The position numbers and the translations under genes are program-made. 64,000 nucleotides of DNA from Limnoglobus sp043757025 (GTDB taxonomy: Bacteria; Planctomycetota; Planctomycetia; Gemmatales; Gemmataceae), in the NCBI GenBank assembly GCA_043757025.1, contig JAYVQG010000110.1:14647-78646 (forward strand), given 5' to 3'. This document shows, piece after piece, positions 15,504 through 23,961 of the stretch; the stretch's first letter is position 1; every line of letters begins with the position of its first letter. The notes beneath the pieces were generated by a model. That model saw only the letters and a list, made by a program, of their open reading frames with translations. It did not search any database and was not told where the DNA came from.

Positions 15504-17789
15504 ATGAGCACAACGAATTTGGCAATCGCGCCCGGTACGGGGGCATCTCGACCGGCGGGAACACCGCGTGCGGCGGTACGCATGTCGCCGAAGATCGACA
15601 GCGATGGCGGCAACGGTTATCGCATCCTCGCGTGGCTGCGTTTATACTGGCTGATGGTGTTATTCTGCGGGGCGTTGATTGCCGCACCGATGGCGTATTT
15701 GGCGTGGACGATATTGCCGTCGAAGTACGAATCGTACGCACTGCTCCGCGTCGCATCGTCGCCGTTCAGCGTGTCGAACTCGAAAGACCCGCAACGATCG
15801 CGTACCGACTTTACCACGTACCTGAAGACGAATTCGCAACTCATCAAGAACGAATTCGTGCTCAACAAAGCGCTGAGCACGATCGTCGATGGCTCGCGGA
15901 TCAGCGACCTGGCGACGATCAAGGAACAGAAGAACCCGTTTCAGTTTCTCGACGACGAATTGGTCGTCTCGTTCCAAGAAGGTTCGGAAATCATTCGACT
16001 GACGATGAAGGGGCACAATGCGGAGGACATCCGCAAGATCGTCAACGCGGTGCAACTCGCTTACATGGAAGAAGTCATCGAAAAGGAGATCAAGGAGCGA
16101 CAAGATTTCCTGTTGGTGGTCGAGACGACGCTGTTGAAATTGCAAGGCACTTTGAACCAGAAATCCGGCAAGGCGCTCGATGCGCTACTGCCCGTGGGTG
16201 CGGTGGTGCCCGCCGAACCGCGTCCGTTCCCAGCGCTCGGCCAACCGGCGATAGCGATACCGCCTGCGGCTTTGCCCGAGTCGATTCGCAAGTTGTTCGT
16301 CGGCGAGTTGGTGAAGCGCGTAATGCTTCTCCAGGAACAAGCGCACGACATGCCGCTATCGATCGCGTCGCAAAAATCGCGAGTCGAAGCACTCGAAAAA
16401 CAGATGCAATCGCTGACGACGGGTGCGCCATCGAAGGAAATTCTCGACGAAGTCGACCGCGACCCCGAGGTGCAATTCCTGGCGACGCGCGAAGGGGCGT
16501 TTCGCCGAAAGTACAACAAGGATCGCAATACCTATCAGAACCCCGATGCGCCGACGATTCTCGCATCGCTCGCAGAAGCCGACAAGATGGCCGAGCAACT
16601 GAAGCAGACGCGAATCAAGAAGGCGTACGAGAAGGAACTCGCGAAGCGGCAGGGCAAAGCGGGCGACTACGGCGGGCAGTACGAGGACGCGATACGGAAA
16701 CTGGGCGAACTCGAAACTCGCTTCGCGAAGGATCAGAAGCGGCTCGTGGAAGCCGAACAAGAGATGGCGAAACTGCCGCCCGACCCCGTCGCGCTGACGC
16801 AAGTCAAAGCCGAAGAGAAGCGGCACGAAGACGAGAAAAAGCCGCTGATTAACACCGATGCGAGTTTGGTCGAAGCCGAAGATAACATCTTCCGTTCGAT
16901 CGCCGGCCACGCGGCGACGTTGCGGTTGGACATCAGTTCGCCGAAGCGCGTGAGTATCTTGCAAACGGCGTCGACGCCGATGCAGCGAGACACTCGCAAG
17001 CAGATCCTCGGCAGTGCGTTCGCGGGGATGTTCGGCTTCGCGCTGATCGCCTTCGGCGCGATTGCATACGAGACGAAAGTGCAGAAACTCTGCGGTGTCG
17101 CCGACTTTCGCAGTACCGCACCGATGCCCGTTGTCGGCGTGATTCCGTGGCAACTCGATGCAAACCGCGATTCGGCAAAGCGGACCGACATGCTCGAAGC
17201 GATCGATAAACTCCGGGCGTACGTCACGCAAACGTGGCTATCGCGGGGCGCGACCGTCGTATCGGTGACCAGCCCGATTGGCGATGAAGGCAAGGCGTTC
17301 ACCGCGTTCCACTTGGCGAACAGCTTGGCACAGGGTGGCTTCAAAACCTTGCTCGTCGATTTCGATTTACGCAAACCGACGATGCACCCACTGGCGAATG
17401 TGCCCAACGGCGTCGGGGTGTGCGAACTCCTGCGTGGCGAGGCCGATTTCCGCAATACGATCCACGCACTGCCGAGCGGCTTGCACTTCGTTTCCGCCGG
17501 GCAATGGTCCGAATCGGCCCGAATGGCGGCGTGTGGCGGGCGGCTCGAATCGCTACTCAATCGGCTCAAAGAACCGTTCGACTGCGTGATTCTGCACGGG
17601 CACTCGTTGCTGACGGCGGCGGAAGCGGTGGAAGTGTCGCGGCGTTGCGATGTCGTGCTGCTGTGTACGCTCAACCGCGAAACGCGATTGCCGATGGTGA
17701 AGAAAGCCAGCGAGCGAATCGCAACGATGGAAATCCCGTTCTCCGGGATCGTGTATCTCGGTGCGACCCCCCAGGAAGCCTTGTGTTAA
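15504..17789 (+). CDS. Wzz/GumC-type chain-length protein with degenerate BY-kinase domain
   Basis: 761 residues from ATG 15504 (AAGGA upstream). A transmembrane helix near residues 40-65 (LYWLMVLFCGALIAAPMAYL) precedes a long periplasmic coiled-coil region. A second helix (ILGSAFAGMFGFALIAFGAIAY) follows near residue 505, then a cytoplasmic ATPase-like domain. The Walker A region reads SPIGDEGKAFTAFHLA: Lys is kept, but the following Ser/Thr is Ala. Walker A' (LLVDFDLRKP) is intact. The Walker B position reads VILHGHSL, with His where Asp is expected. There is no C-terminal tyrosine cluster. It probably sets polymer length or acts as a copolymerase without kinase activity (inference). Confidence 0.85.
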   Translation: MSTTNLAIAPGTGASRPAGTPRAAVRMSPKIDSDGGNGYRILAWLRLYWLMVLFCGALIAAPMAYLAWTILPSKYESYALLRVASSPFSVSNSKDPQRSRTDFTTYLKTNSQLIKNEFVLNKALSTIVDGSRISDLATIKEQKNPFQFLDDELVVSFQEGSEIIRLTMKGHNAEDIRKIVNAVQLAYMEEVIEKEIKERQDFLLVVETTLLKLQGTLNQKSGKALDALLPVGAVVPAEPRPFPALGQPAIAIPPAALPESIRKLFVGELVKRVMLLQEQAHDMPLSIASQKSRVEALEKQMQSLTTGAPSKEILDEVDRDPEVQFLATREGAFRRKYNKDRNTYQNPDAPTILASLAEADKMAEQLKQTRIKKAYEKELAKRQGKAGDYGGQYEDAIRKLGELETRFAKDQKRLVEAEQEMAKLPPDPVALTQVKAEEKRHEDEKKPLINTDASLVEAEDNIFRSIAGHAATLRLDISSPKRVSILQTASTPMQRDTRKQILGSAFAGMFGFALIAFGAIAYETKVQKLCGVADFRSTAPMPVVGVIPWQLDANRDSAKRTDMLEAIDKLRAYVTQTWLSRGATVVSVTSPIGDEGKAFTAFHLANSLAQGGFKTLLVDFDLRKPTMHPLANVPNGVGVCELLRGEADFRNTIHALPSGLHFVSAGQWSESARMAACGGRLESLLNRLKEPFDCVILHGHSLLTAAEAVEVSRRCDVVLLCTLNRETRLPMVKKASERIATMEIPFSGIVYLGATPQEALC

Positions 17790-17791
17790 GG

Positions 17792-18463
17792 ATGACTACC
17801 TTGAAACGATCTTTGCCGATTTGGCTCGCGTTCGGCTTCGTGTTGGCGGGGGCGGCCGTTCACGGCGCGATCACGCAGCGTTGGTCGGTGTTCGCGCCCG
17901 ATGTGGCAAGAACCGAGCGAATGCACGCAGTGGCGGTAAAATTCGGCGATGTCGAAGTGAGTGATGTGCCGCACGACGTGCCACTGAAAGAGCGAAGCAT
18001 TGCCACCTCGCGGCAATATTTTTCGTCGTCGCAAAACGTTTTGGCGGTGCTTTCCGTCATATCCGGGGTGCCCGGTGCGGTCTCGACGCACACGCCCGAC
18101 GTTTGCTACACCGCGAGCGGCTACAAAATGACCTTCGGCCCGAAACGGGAAAAGGTCGCGATGCCCGATGGGAAGACGGCGATGTTCTTCGTCGCCGATT
18201 TCGAGAAGCGCAAGGCCACCGAAGTCGAACGGCTGCGCGTGCGTTGGGCGTGGACGGCCGACGGTACCTGGGACGCACCGGATTATGCGCGGTTCCAGTA
18301 CATGAAGGCGACTGAACTTTACAAACTGTATATCGTCACCGCATTGGCGGAATCGCCGACCGGCGACCGTGTGGAAGACGCGGAACCGATTCGCCGTTTC
18401 GTGCGAGATGCGTTCGCCCAATACGCCGAGGCATTCGCAAATGGATCGACAGTAACACCCTGA
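17792..18463 (+). CDS. EpsI-type exosortase-associated protein
   Basis: 223 residues starting MTTLKRSLPIWLAFGFVLAGAAVHGAI, an N-terminal membrane anchor or signal. The centre has the family motif TPDVCYTASGYKM, matching the P-x-x-CYxxxGW pattern of exosortase-linked EpsI (DUF3485-like) proteins. It is predicted to face the periplasm. EpsI-like proteins usually lie next to, or are fused with, exosortases, and here it is in the same operon. Exact biochemical role is unknown even in the family. Start 17792 lies two bases after the preceding stop. Confidence 0.8.
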   Translation: MTTLKRSLPIWLAFGFVLAGAAVHGAITQRWSVFAPDVARTERMHAVAVKFGDVEVSDVPHDVPLKERSIATSRQYFSSSQNVLAVLSVISGVPGAVSTHTPDVCYTASGYKMTFGPKREKVAMPDGKTAMFFVADFEKRKATEVERLRVRWAWTADGTWDAPDYARFQYMKATELYKLYIVTALAESPTGDRVEDAEPIRRFVRDAFAQYAEAFANGSTVTP

Positions 18464-18491
18464 TGAACCCCTAGGTAGGATACCTTCCGAG

Positions 18492-19184
18492 ATGAACTTA
18501 ACGAAAACGGGAAATCGATTCACTTCTACCACGCTTGTGGTGAAGGCAGTCGCTATCGAGACCGTACCGAATCCGACGAGTGCGATTGCGGGCGAGCGCT
18601 GGAAAACGGCGTTCGACTTCACCGCCGCCATCGTGTTGATGGTGCCATGCTTACCCGTCATGTGGCTCGCGATGTTACTCACGAGGTTGACCTCGCGCGG
18701 CCCCGGAATGTACTCGCAGATACGCATGGGGCAGTTTGGTAAGCCGTTCACGATCTATAAGATTCGCACGATGCGCATCGATGCCGAAAAGGACGGCAAA
18801 CCGCAATGGTCGACGCCCGGCGACACCCGCATCACGCGGCTCGGCGTTGTTTTACGCGCGTTGCACATCGACGAGCTTCCGCAACTTTGGAACGTGCTCA
18901 ATGGCGAGATGTCGCTCGTCGGCCCGCGACCCGAACGACCTGAAATTGCCGCAAACCTTCGCAAAGAAATCCACGGCTACGACCGTCGCCTCGAAGTTAA
19001 GCCCGGCATCACGGGGTACGCCCAAATTCACCTATCGCCCGATGAAACGATCGAGTGCGTGCGGCTCAAACTCGCCTACGATCGCTACTACATTCGCCAC
19101 GCCAGCCCGATGCAAGATCTCTCGATCTTGCTGTGTACTGTGCTAAAAGTGCTCGGTTTACGGAAGCTGTATCGACGGCGATAA
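18492..19184 (+). CDS. Initiating sugar transferase (polyprenyl-phosphate glycosyl-1-phosphate transferase)
   Basis: 230 residues of the bacterial sugar transferase family (WcaJ/PglC catalytic core). One hydrophobic segment (FDFTAAIVLMVPCLPVMWLA) is followed by the catalytic core: YKIRTMRIDAE, RLGVVLRALHIDELPQLWNV, MSLVGPRPERPE and KPGITGYAQI. It loads the first sugar phosphate onto undecaprenyl phosphate at the inner membrane. It lacks the four extra helices of WcaJ, so it is the short PglC-like form. It sits in the exosortase operon. Confidence 0.93.
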   Translation: MNLTKTGNRFTSTTLVVKAVAIETVPNPTSAIAGERWKTAFDFTAAIVLMVPCLPVMWLAMLLTRLTSRGPGMYSQIRMGQFGKPFTIYKIRTMRIDAEKDGKPQWSTPGDTRITRLGVVLRALHIDELPQLWNVLNGEMSLVGPRPERPEIAANLRKEIHGYDRRLEVKPGITGYAQIHLSPDETIECVRLKLAYDRYYIRHASPMQDLSILLCTVLKVLGLRKLYRRR

Positions 19185-19213
19185 CTCGCGATTCGCTTCT
19201 CCGGAGGTCAAGG

Positions 19214-20212
19214 ATGCCGACCGTCACCGTGATCGTTCCCGTGCGGAACGAAGCGCGTTCGATCGAGCGCACATTGCGCTCGCTATTCGAACAAGATTAC
19301 CCGCGCGATCGATACGAAGTCATCGTTGCCGATGGTTGTAGCGACGACGAAACCGTGCCAATCGTGCGACGACTTCAGGGCGAATTTGCGAACTTGCATC
19401 TCACTTACAATCCGCGGCGAGTGTCGAGTGCGGGGCGGAACCTCGGCATCTATCACATGACGGGCGAAGTCGCGGTCATCGTCGATGGGCATTGCCATAT
19501 TCCGGATCGCAATTACTTGCACAATCTCGCGCAGGCTTTCATGGAAAGCGGTGCCGATTGCCTTGGCAGGCCGCAACCGCTCGATGCACCGAACCCGACG
19601 CGGTTCCAGGAAGCCGTTTCGATCGCGCGTTCGAGCCGTTTGGGCCACAATCCGGAGTCCGATATTTTCTCCGACGAGGCGAAGTTCGTGCGACCGCAAA
19701 GCACGGCAGTAGCCTATCGGCGAAGCGTGTTTGAAACGGTGGGGCTGTTCGACGAGCAGTTCGATGCCTGCGAAGATGTCGAGTTCAATCACCGCGTCGA
19801 TGCCGTTGGGCTGACCTGCTTTTTCTCGCCGAAGCTGAAGATCGTCTACGATCCGCGCACGACATTTTCGCGGTTGTTCGTCCAACTCGGCCGCTACGGT
19901 TCGGGTCGCGGACGGCTGGCGGCAAAGCACCCGGCGTCGCTTTCCTTGCCCGCACTCGTACCGCCGTTGTGGGCGGTCTGGCTCGTCGTGGGTGGTATCG
20001 TCAGTGCGTTTGTGCCGTACGTGGGCTGGGCGTATTTTGCGTCGATTCTGCTGTATGGCAGTGTGATTGTGGGCGGTTCGATCGTGCTCGGTTTGGGTCA
20101 ACCGCTTGCGGTTGTGGCCCGCGTGCCGCTCGTTTTCGTCGGCATCCACTTCGGCTTCGCGTGGGGATTTTTGAACGAGACCGTGCGGCAGTTGCGTAGA
20201 ATACTGAGATGA
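19214..20212 (+). CDS. Family 2 glycosyltransferase (ExoA-like)
   Basis: 332 residues from ATG 19214, preceded by GGAGG. The GT-A fold start MPTVTVIVPVRNEARSIE is followed by VIVADGCSDDET, the DxD-like VAVIVDGHCHIP, and the EDVEFNHRV acceptor motif. Three or four hydrophobic segments after about residue 235 anchor it to the membrane. It probably extends the lipid-linked glycan started by the upstream sugar transferase. The stop overlaps the next start (ATGA). Confidence 0.9.
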   Translation: MPTVTVIVPVRNEARSIERTLRSLFEQDYPRDRYEVIVADGCSDDETVPIVRRLQGEFANLHLTYNPRRVSSAGRNLGIYHMTGEVAVIVDGHCHIPDRNYLHNLAQAFMESGADCLGRPQPLDAPNPTRFQEAVSIARSSRLGHNPESDIFSDEAKFVRPQSTAVAYRRSVFETVGLFDEQFDACEDVEFNHRVDAVGLTCFFSPKLKIVYDPRTTFSRLFVQLGRYGSGRGRLAAKHPASLSLPALVPPLWAVWLVVGGIVSAFVPYVGWAYFASILLYGSVIVGGSIVLGLGQPLAVVARVPLVFVGIHFGFAWGFLNETVRQLRRILR

Positions 20213-20751
20213 AAACTGGCGACACCTTCCCGAATCTGACGTTCCTGAAACCCGATGGTACGGCTGTTGTGCTCTCGGAACTCCTCACGGCGGATCGCAC
20301 GCTGATCCTCATGATGCGGCACTTGGCCTGAATGCCGTGCGTTGCCCACCTCGGCGAGGTGGCCCGTAACTATCCCGCATTCCAGGCGGCCGGTATCGCA
20401 GTCTTCGGCATCGTGCAGGCACCGCCGGCGGTGCTACAGATGTTCCTGAAAAGCGATCCGCAACCGTTCCCAATCGTGGCCGACCCGGATCGTGCCTCGT
20501 ACAAGGCGTTCGGCCTCGGTCGCGTCAGTGTCTGGCACTTCTTGCGGCCACGCATTCTGTTTAACTTCATCAAATTGCTGTTTCGCGGCGAACGTATTCG
20601 CAAGCTCACGCACACCGAAGATGTCTTTCAGCTCGGCGGCGATTTCGCACTCGACCGCAACGCCACGCTCGTTTACGCCTATCCCAGTAAAGACGCCACG
20701 GATCGCCCACGCATTATGGATCTCATTCAAAAACTACAGACCAAAGATTAG
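20209..20751 (+). CDS. Probable selenoprotein: peroxiredoxin-like (AhpC-TSA_2 / PRXL2, SelU-like) with in-frame TGA as Sec41
   Basis: The frame from ATG 20209 gives 40 residues ending ILMMRHLA, an in-frame TGA at 20329-20331, then MPCVAHLGEVARNYPAF to the stop at 20751. This is 180 residues if TGA is read. In the PRXL2/AhpC-TSA_2 family the motif is RHxxCxxC; TGA stands exactly at the first Cys, giving UxxC. Both sides belong to the family: MKTGDTFPNLTFLKPDG before, and VADPDRASYKAFGLGR and QLGGDFALDRNATLVYAYPSKDA after. The ATGA overlap with the GT2 gene shows that translation starts upstream of the TGA. A hairpin with bacterial SECIS spacing follows. The protein is probably a thiol/selenol redox enzyme. 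The alternative is a nonsense mutation at a Cys codon. Confidence 0.75.
20329..20362 (+). promoter_or_regulatory. UGA recoding site with putative bacterial SECIS hairpin
   Basis: The TGA at 20329-20331 is followed after 14 bases by a perfect 7-bp stem: CCACCTC (20346-20352), loop GGC, GAGGTGG (20356-20362). Stop-to-loop distance is 21 bases, and the loop begins with G. Both agree with the general bacterial SECIS model of a short apical stem, small loop with an early G, and loop roughly 16-37 bases after UGA. SelB would bind here to insert selenocysteine. selA, selB, selC and selD are not in the window. Confidence 0.6.
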
Positions 20752-20957
20752 ATCGAGTTATCCCGTACTCGTTGACCGGAACCGCGATTGCTCTGGTCGT
20801 CCGTACTCGAGAAGTAGCCGAAACACGCCAGGAAGAACCCCGCTCCGCCGACGATAATGCCGCCCGCCGGACTCGCCATCCCAAAGCTCTTATAGTCGCT
20901 CATCAGCAGCCCGCCGAAAAACATCACGACAATGCCCGCAATCGTCGTCCCATTCAT
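20748..20957 (-). CDS. Small two-helix membrane protein
   Basis: 69 residues, MNGTTIAGIVVMFFGGLLMSD then GGIIVGGAGFFLACFGYF, giving two membrane segments with a short polar tail (STDDQSNRGSGQR). A good ribosome-binding site (GAGGGGCG) lies upstream of the ATG at 20957. It converges on the selenoprotein gene with a 4-base tail overlap. No family recognised. The 253 bases beyond it, up to the PNP gene, show nothing distinctive. Confidence 0.65.
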   Translation of the reverse strand: MNGTTIAGIVVMFFGGLLMSDYKSFGMASPAGGIIVGGAGFFLACFGYFSSTDDQSNRGSGQRVRDNSI

Positions 20958-21210
20958 GATCGCCCCTCAAAAAGTGAAATTGGTGCAGTTGATATGAAGG
21001 TAGTACACAATTCGGCACGGTTCAAAATCAGGTTGCCGTTTTGCCGTAAAGTTAAGAACCACCGAAACTTTGATTCCAGCGTATTTGCAGACGACCGAAA
21101 TCGGACGTAAGTCGTTGGTGTGTTAGGTTGATTCCGAAATCGGGCGTGATTCCAGGGATGGGTGGGTGGGTAGCGGGTGGAATCAATGAAGACGACCCGC
21201 TGTTACCAGT

Positions 21211-22032
21211 TCACAACTCCGCAACGACCTTCCGCACCAATACGCGCAGCTTCTTTTCCGCTTCGTTGGCGACGTGGATGATCTCTGGCAGACTCACCGG
21301 TTGTAGTGCATCGGCGAGGCACATATCGGTGACGACGGAGATCCCCATGCAGCGCATTTTGGAATGCACGCCGACGATGACTTCGGGCACCGTGGACATG
21401 CCGACGACGTCCGCACCGATCGTCCGCAAGAAGCGATACTCGGCCTTCGTTTCCAGGTTCGGCCCCGACACGGCGACGTAGACGCCTTGCTGGCAGGGGA
21501 TTTTCTCTTCGAGTGCGACGCGGCGTGCGAGTTTGAGCAACTCGCGGTCGTAGGCGTTGCACATGTCGGGGAAGCGTTCGCCGAGGCGGTCGTCGTTCGG
21601 GCCGATCAGCGGATTATCGCCGATCAGGTTGATGTGATCTTCGATCAACATCAGATCGCCCTTCTCGTATTGCGGGTTCATGCCGCCACAGGCATTCGAC
21701 GCGATCAGCACTTCGCAACCGAGCGCTTTCATCACGCGTACGGGGAAAGTAATCTGTTGCAATCGGTAGCCTTCGTAGAAATGGAATCGGCCTTCCATCG
21801 CCATGACGGGCTTGCCGGCGAGCGTTCCGCAGACGAGTTGCCCTTTGTGCGAAGGGGCGGTCGAGCGCGGGAAGTGCGGGATGTCCTGGTATGGCAACGT
21901 CACTTCGGCTTCGATGTCTTCGACGAGTTTGCCGAGGCCCGTTCCGAGGATGATGCCCACCAGCGGCGTGCCTTGCCACTTCGTGCGAATGAATGCGGCT
22001 GCGTCCTGAATCTGGTCGAACAGTGCGGTCAT
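21211..22032 (-). CDS. Purine nucleoside phosphorylase (trimeric, PNP-I type)
   Basis: 273 residues from ATG 22032 (MTALFDQIQDAAAFI). Typical PunA/PNP landmarks are IILGTGLGKL (phosphate loop), RFHFYEGY, ASNACGGMNPQ, DHINLIGDNPL, VSGPNLETKAEYRFLR, and VGMSTVPEVIV near the base-binding site. It cleaves inosine and guanosine phosphorolytically for salvage. Single-gene unit, divergent from the leucine-rich-repeat gene. Confidence 0.95.
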   Translation of the reverse strand: MTALFDQIQDAAAFIRTKWQGTPLVGIILGTGLGKLVEDIEAEVTLPYQDIPHFPRSTAPSHKGQLVCGTLAGKPVMAMEGRFHFYEGYRLQQITFPVRVMKALGCEVLIASNACGGMNPQYEKGDLMLIEDHINLIGDNPLIGPNDDRLGERFPDMCNAYDRELLKLARRVALEEKIPCQQGVYVAVSGPNLETKAEYRFLRTIGADVVGMSTVPEVIVGVHSKMRCMGISVVTDMCLADALQPVSLPEIIHVANEAEKKLRVLVRKVVAEL

Positions 22033-22088
22033 GGGTGAATGTCCGATTGACGGGAACGGTGGCGAAGCGTTAGTTTCCGTCAAGATAC

Positions 22089-22793
22089 ATGCCACCGCCA
22101 CACAACGCCAACCCGTTCGCTCGTCGGCTGCCGGGGATCGCCACCGAAGGCGATCTCAACCGGATGGCGTGGGCACCTTCGTACCGCGCGCCACGCCTGC
22201 GGGACGTGCAAAACCTATCCGCTTCGCCCTTGCCACAAGTGACGGGAAAAGAACGCGAACTGCTCGATGCGATACTCGAGAACATCGACGCGGTGGAACC
22301 GAGACGTGCGTACGCAAACTACATCGGCGGCGAACGCGGTGCGTTCATTCAGCTGCAATTGGAGGGCGAGGTAGACACCATCGTTCCCGCATGTGCATCG
22401 TTGCCATTCGCGTCGTGGGAAGCGCGCGACTTGATCTTTCGCAACGGCTTCGCCGAAGGCATGTCGTTGGCGGGGCGCTGCTTCATCAGCCGCGGCGCGG
22501 AACTGTTGCGGTTCACGCCATTGCGAGAACTCCGCATCGTGGCGATCGCGCCGTTCATGAGTGAACTCGCGAATTGCCCGCACCTCAGCCGCATCGAAAG
22601 CCTGAACCTTTGGGGCAATCACATCGAAGCCGAGGGCGTACGGCAACTCGTGACGTCGCCATTCCTGACGCGATTGCGGCACCTCAACCTGCGTCGCAAC
22701 TCACTCGACGCCGAAGCCATTCGCGAACTGCAAACCGCTCCCTGGTTCCCACAACTCGAAAACGTCGACCTGACGGAGAATGCGTATTCTTAA
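22089..22793 (+). CDS. TIGR02996-like / leucine-rich-repeat protein
   Basis: 234 residues. Residues about 55-90 (ERELLDAILENIDAVEPRRAY, then GGERGAFIQLQLEG) resemble the repeat-companion domain TIGR02996 common in Gemmata-type planctomycetes. The C-terminal part has leucine-rich repeats of the ribonuclease-inhibitor type (RIESLNLWGNHIEAEGVRQL, RLRHLNLRRNSLDAEAIREL). Such proteins are numerous in this group and their role is unknown; protein binding is likely. No signal peptide is seen. Confidence 0.75.
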   Translation: MPPPHNANPFARRLPGIATEGDLNRMAWAPSYRAPRLRDVQNLSASPLPQVTGKERELLDAILENIDAVEPRRAYANYIGGERGAFIQLQLEGEVDTIVPACASLPFASWEARDLIFRNGFAEGMSLAGRCFISRGAELLRFTPLRELRIVAIAPFMSELANCPHLSRIESLNLWGNHIEAEGVRQLVTSPFLTRLRHLNLRRNSLDAEAIRELQTAPWFPQLENVDLTENAYS

Positions 22794-22920
22794 CTCACAA
22801 CGATCCACTGACAACTGCCAACGATTTTCGTTTCAAGATCAGTAGTTATTAGTTGTTAGAAGATTGTTGTTAGTGCTAAAACGTCTGAACTGCCCAGAAC
22901 TTCCGACATCGAGAACTCAC

Positions 22921-23913
22921 ATGGCCGTCAATCTCCCGCCGCATTACCACGATGCCGAAGCGCGTTATCAGAAGGGCCGTACACCCGAAGAAAAGCTCGT
23001 GGCGTTGCGGGAAATGTGGGTGATCCTGCCCAAGCATAAGGCGAGCGAGAAGGTTCAGGCGCTGCTGAAAACGAAGATCAGCGAGTTGACGGACCAAGTC
23101 GAACAAGAGAAGAACGGGCCGAAGAAATCTGCGCCGGGCACGTTCAAGATCGCGCCGCAGGGTGCGGGGCAGGTGGTGTTTCTGGGGCCGCCGAACGCGG
23201 GGAAATCGCGGTTGTTGTCGAAATTGACGAAGGCGAACCCGACCGTTGCGCCGTATCCGTTCACGACCCGCGAGCCGATTCCGGGGATGATGGATTACGA
23301 AGATGTCCGCGTGCAATTGATCGACCTGCCGCCGATTACGACCGATGCGTACGAGCCGTTCATCACCGATGTGACCCGTGCCGCCGATGCCGCCGTGCTG
23401 TTCCTCGACCTTTCCGACGACGACGGCCCTGCGGCCACGGTCGCGACGATCGAACGGCTGAAACTGGCGCGCCGCGTACTCATCAATGGCCTTGCCAACG
23501 AAGACGACCCGACAATTTACCAGTTAAATACGTTGCTCGTCGCGAATAAAAGCGACGACGAAGCGGCCGATATTCGCCTGGAAATTGCGAAGGAAACGCT
23601 CGGCACGCAGTTCCCAATTCTGACCGTTTCGGGCGAGACCGGCGACGGCCTCGAGCCGCTTCGCAAGGCGATCTTCGAACTGCTCGGCGTCATGCGGGTT
23701 TACACGAAACAGCCTGGAAAACCGCCCGATATGAGTTCGCCGTTCACCTGCCCACACGGTTCGACCGTCAGCGAGTTTGCAGGGTACGTCCATAACGATT
23801 TCGAGGATGGCGTCAAAACCGCTCGCGTCTGGGGCAGTGCCGCGTTCGACGGGCAGACTGTCGGACGCGAGCACGTGGTAAAAAACGGTGACGTTGTCGA
23901 GTTGCATCTATAA
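22921..23913 (+). CDS. Obg/DRG-type GTPase with C-terminal TGS domain
   Basis: 330 residues from ATG 22921 (MAVNLPPHYHDAEARYQKGR). G1 is FLGPPNAGKSRLL and the switch area is PYPFTTREPIPGMM. G3 is IDLPPITTD, and G4 is LVANKSDDE. The last 70 residues are TGS-like (RVYTKQPGKPPD, GSTVSEFAGYVHNDF, GREHVVKNGDVVELHL). The layout matches DRG-type translation-associated GTPases rather than ObgE, which has an N-terminal Obg fold. Likely role is ribosome-associated GTP hydrolysis. Confidence 0.88.
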   Translation: MAVNLPPHYHDAEARYQKGRTPEEKLVALREMWVILPKHKASEKVQALLKTKISELTDQVEQEKNGPKKSAPGTFKIAPQGAGQVVFLGPPNAGKSRLLSKLTKANPTVAPYPFTTREPIPGMMDYEDVRVQLIDLPPITTDAYEPFITDVTRAADAAVLFLDLSDDDGPAATVATIERLKLARRVLINGLANEDDPTIYQLNTLLVANKSDDEAADIRLEIAKETLGTQFPILTVSGETGDGLEPLRKAIFELLGVMRVYTKQPGKPPDMSSPFTCPHGSTVSEFAGYVHNDFEDGVKTARVWGSAAFDGQTVGREHVVKNGDVVELHL

Positions 23914-23961
23914 ACCGCGATTGGCGAACATCCCCGAACTCCGTGCGGTGCCTCCCCACCC

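Noticed and set aside
20332..20751. 139-residue stand-alone gene starting at the ATG after the TGA
   Set aside because: It would lack the first beta strand and half of the active-site motif. The coupled start at 20209 and the family match upstream show the gene begins before the TGA.
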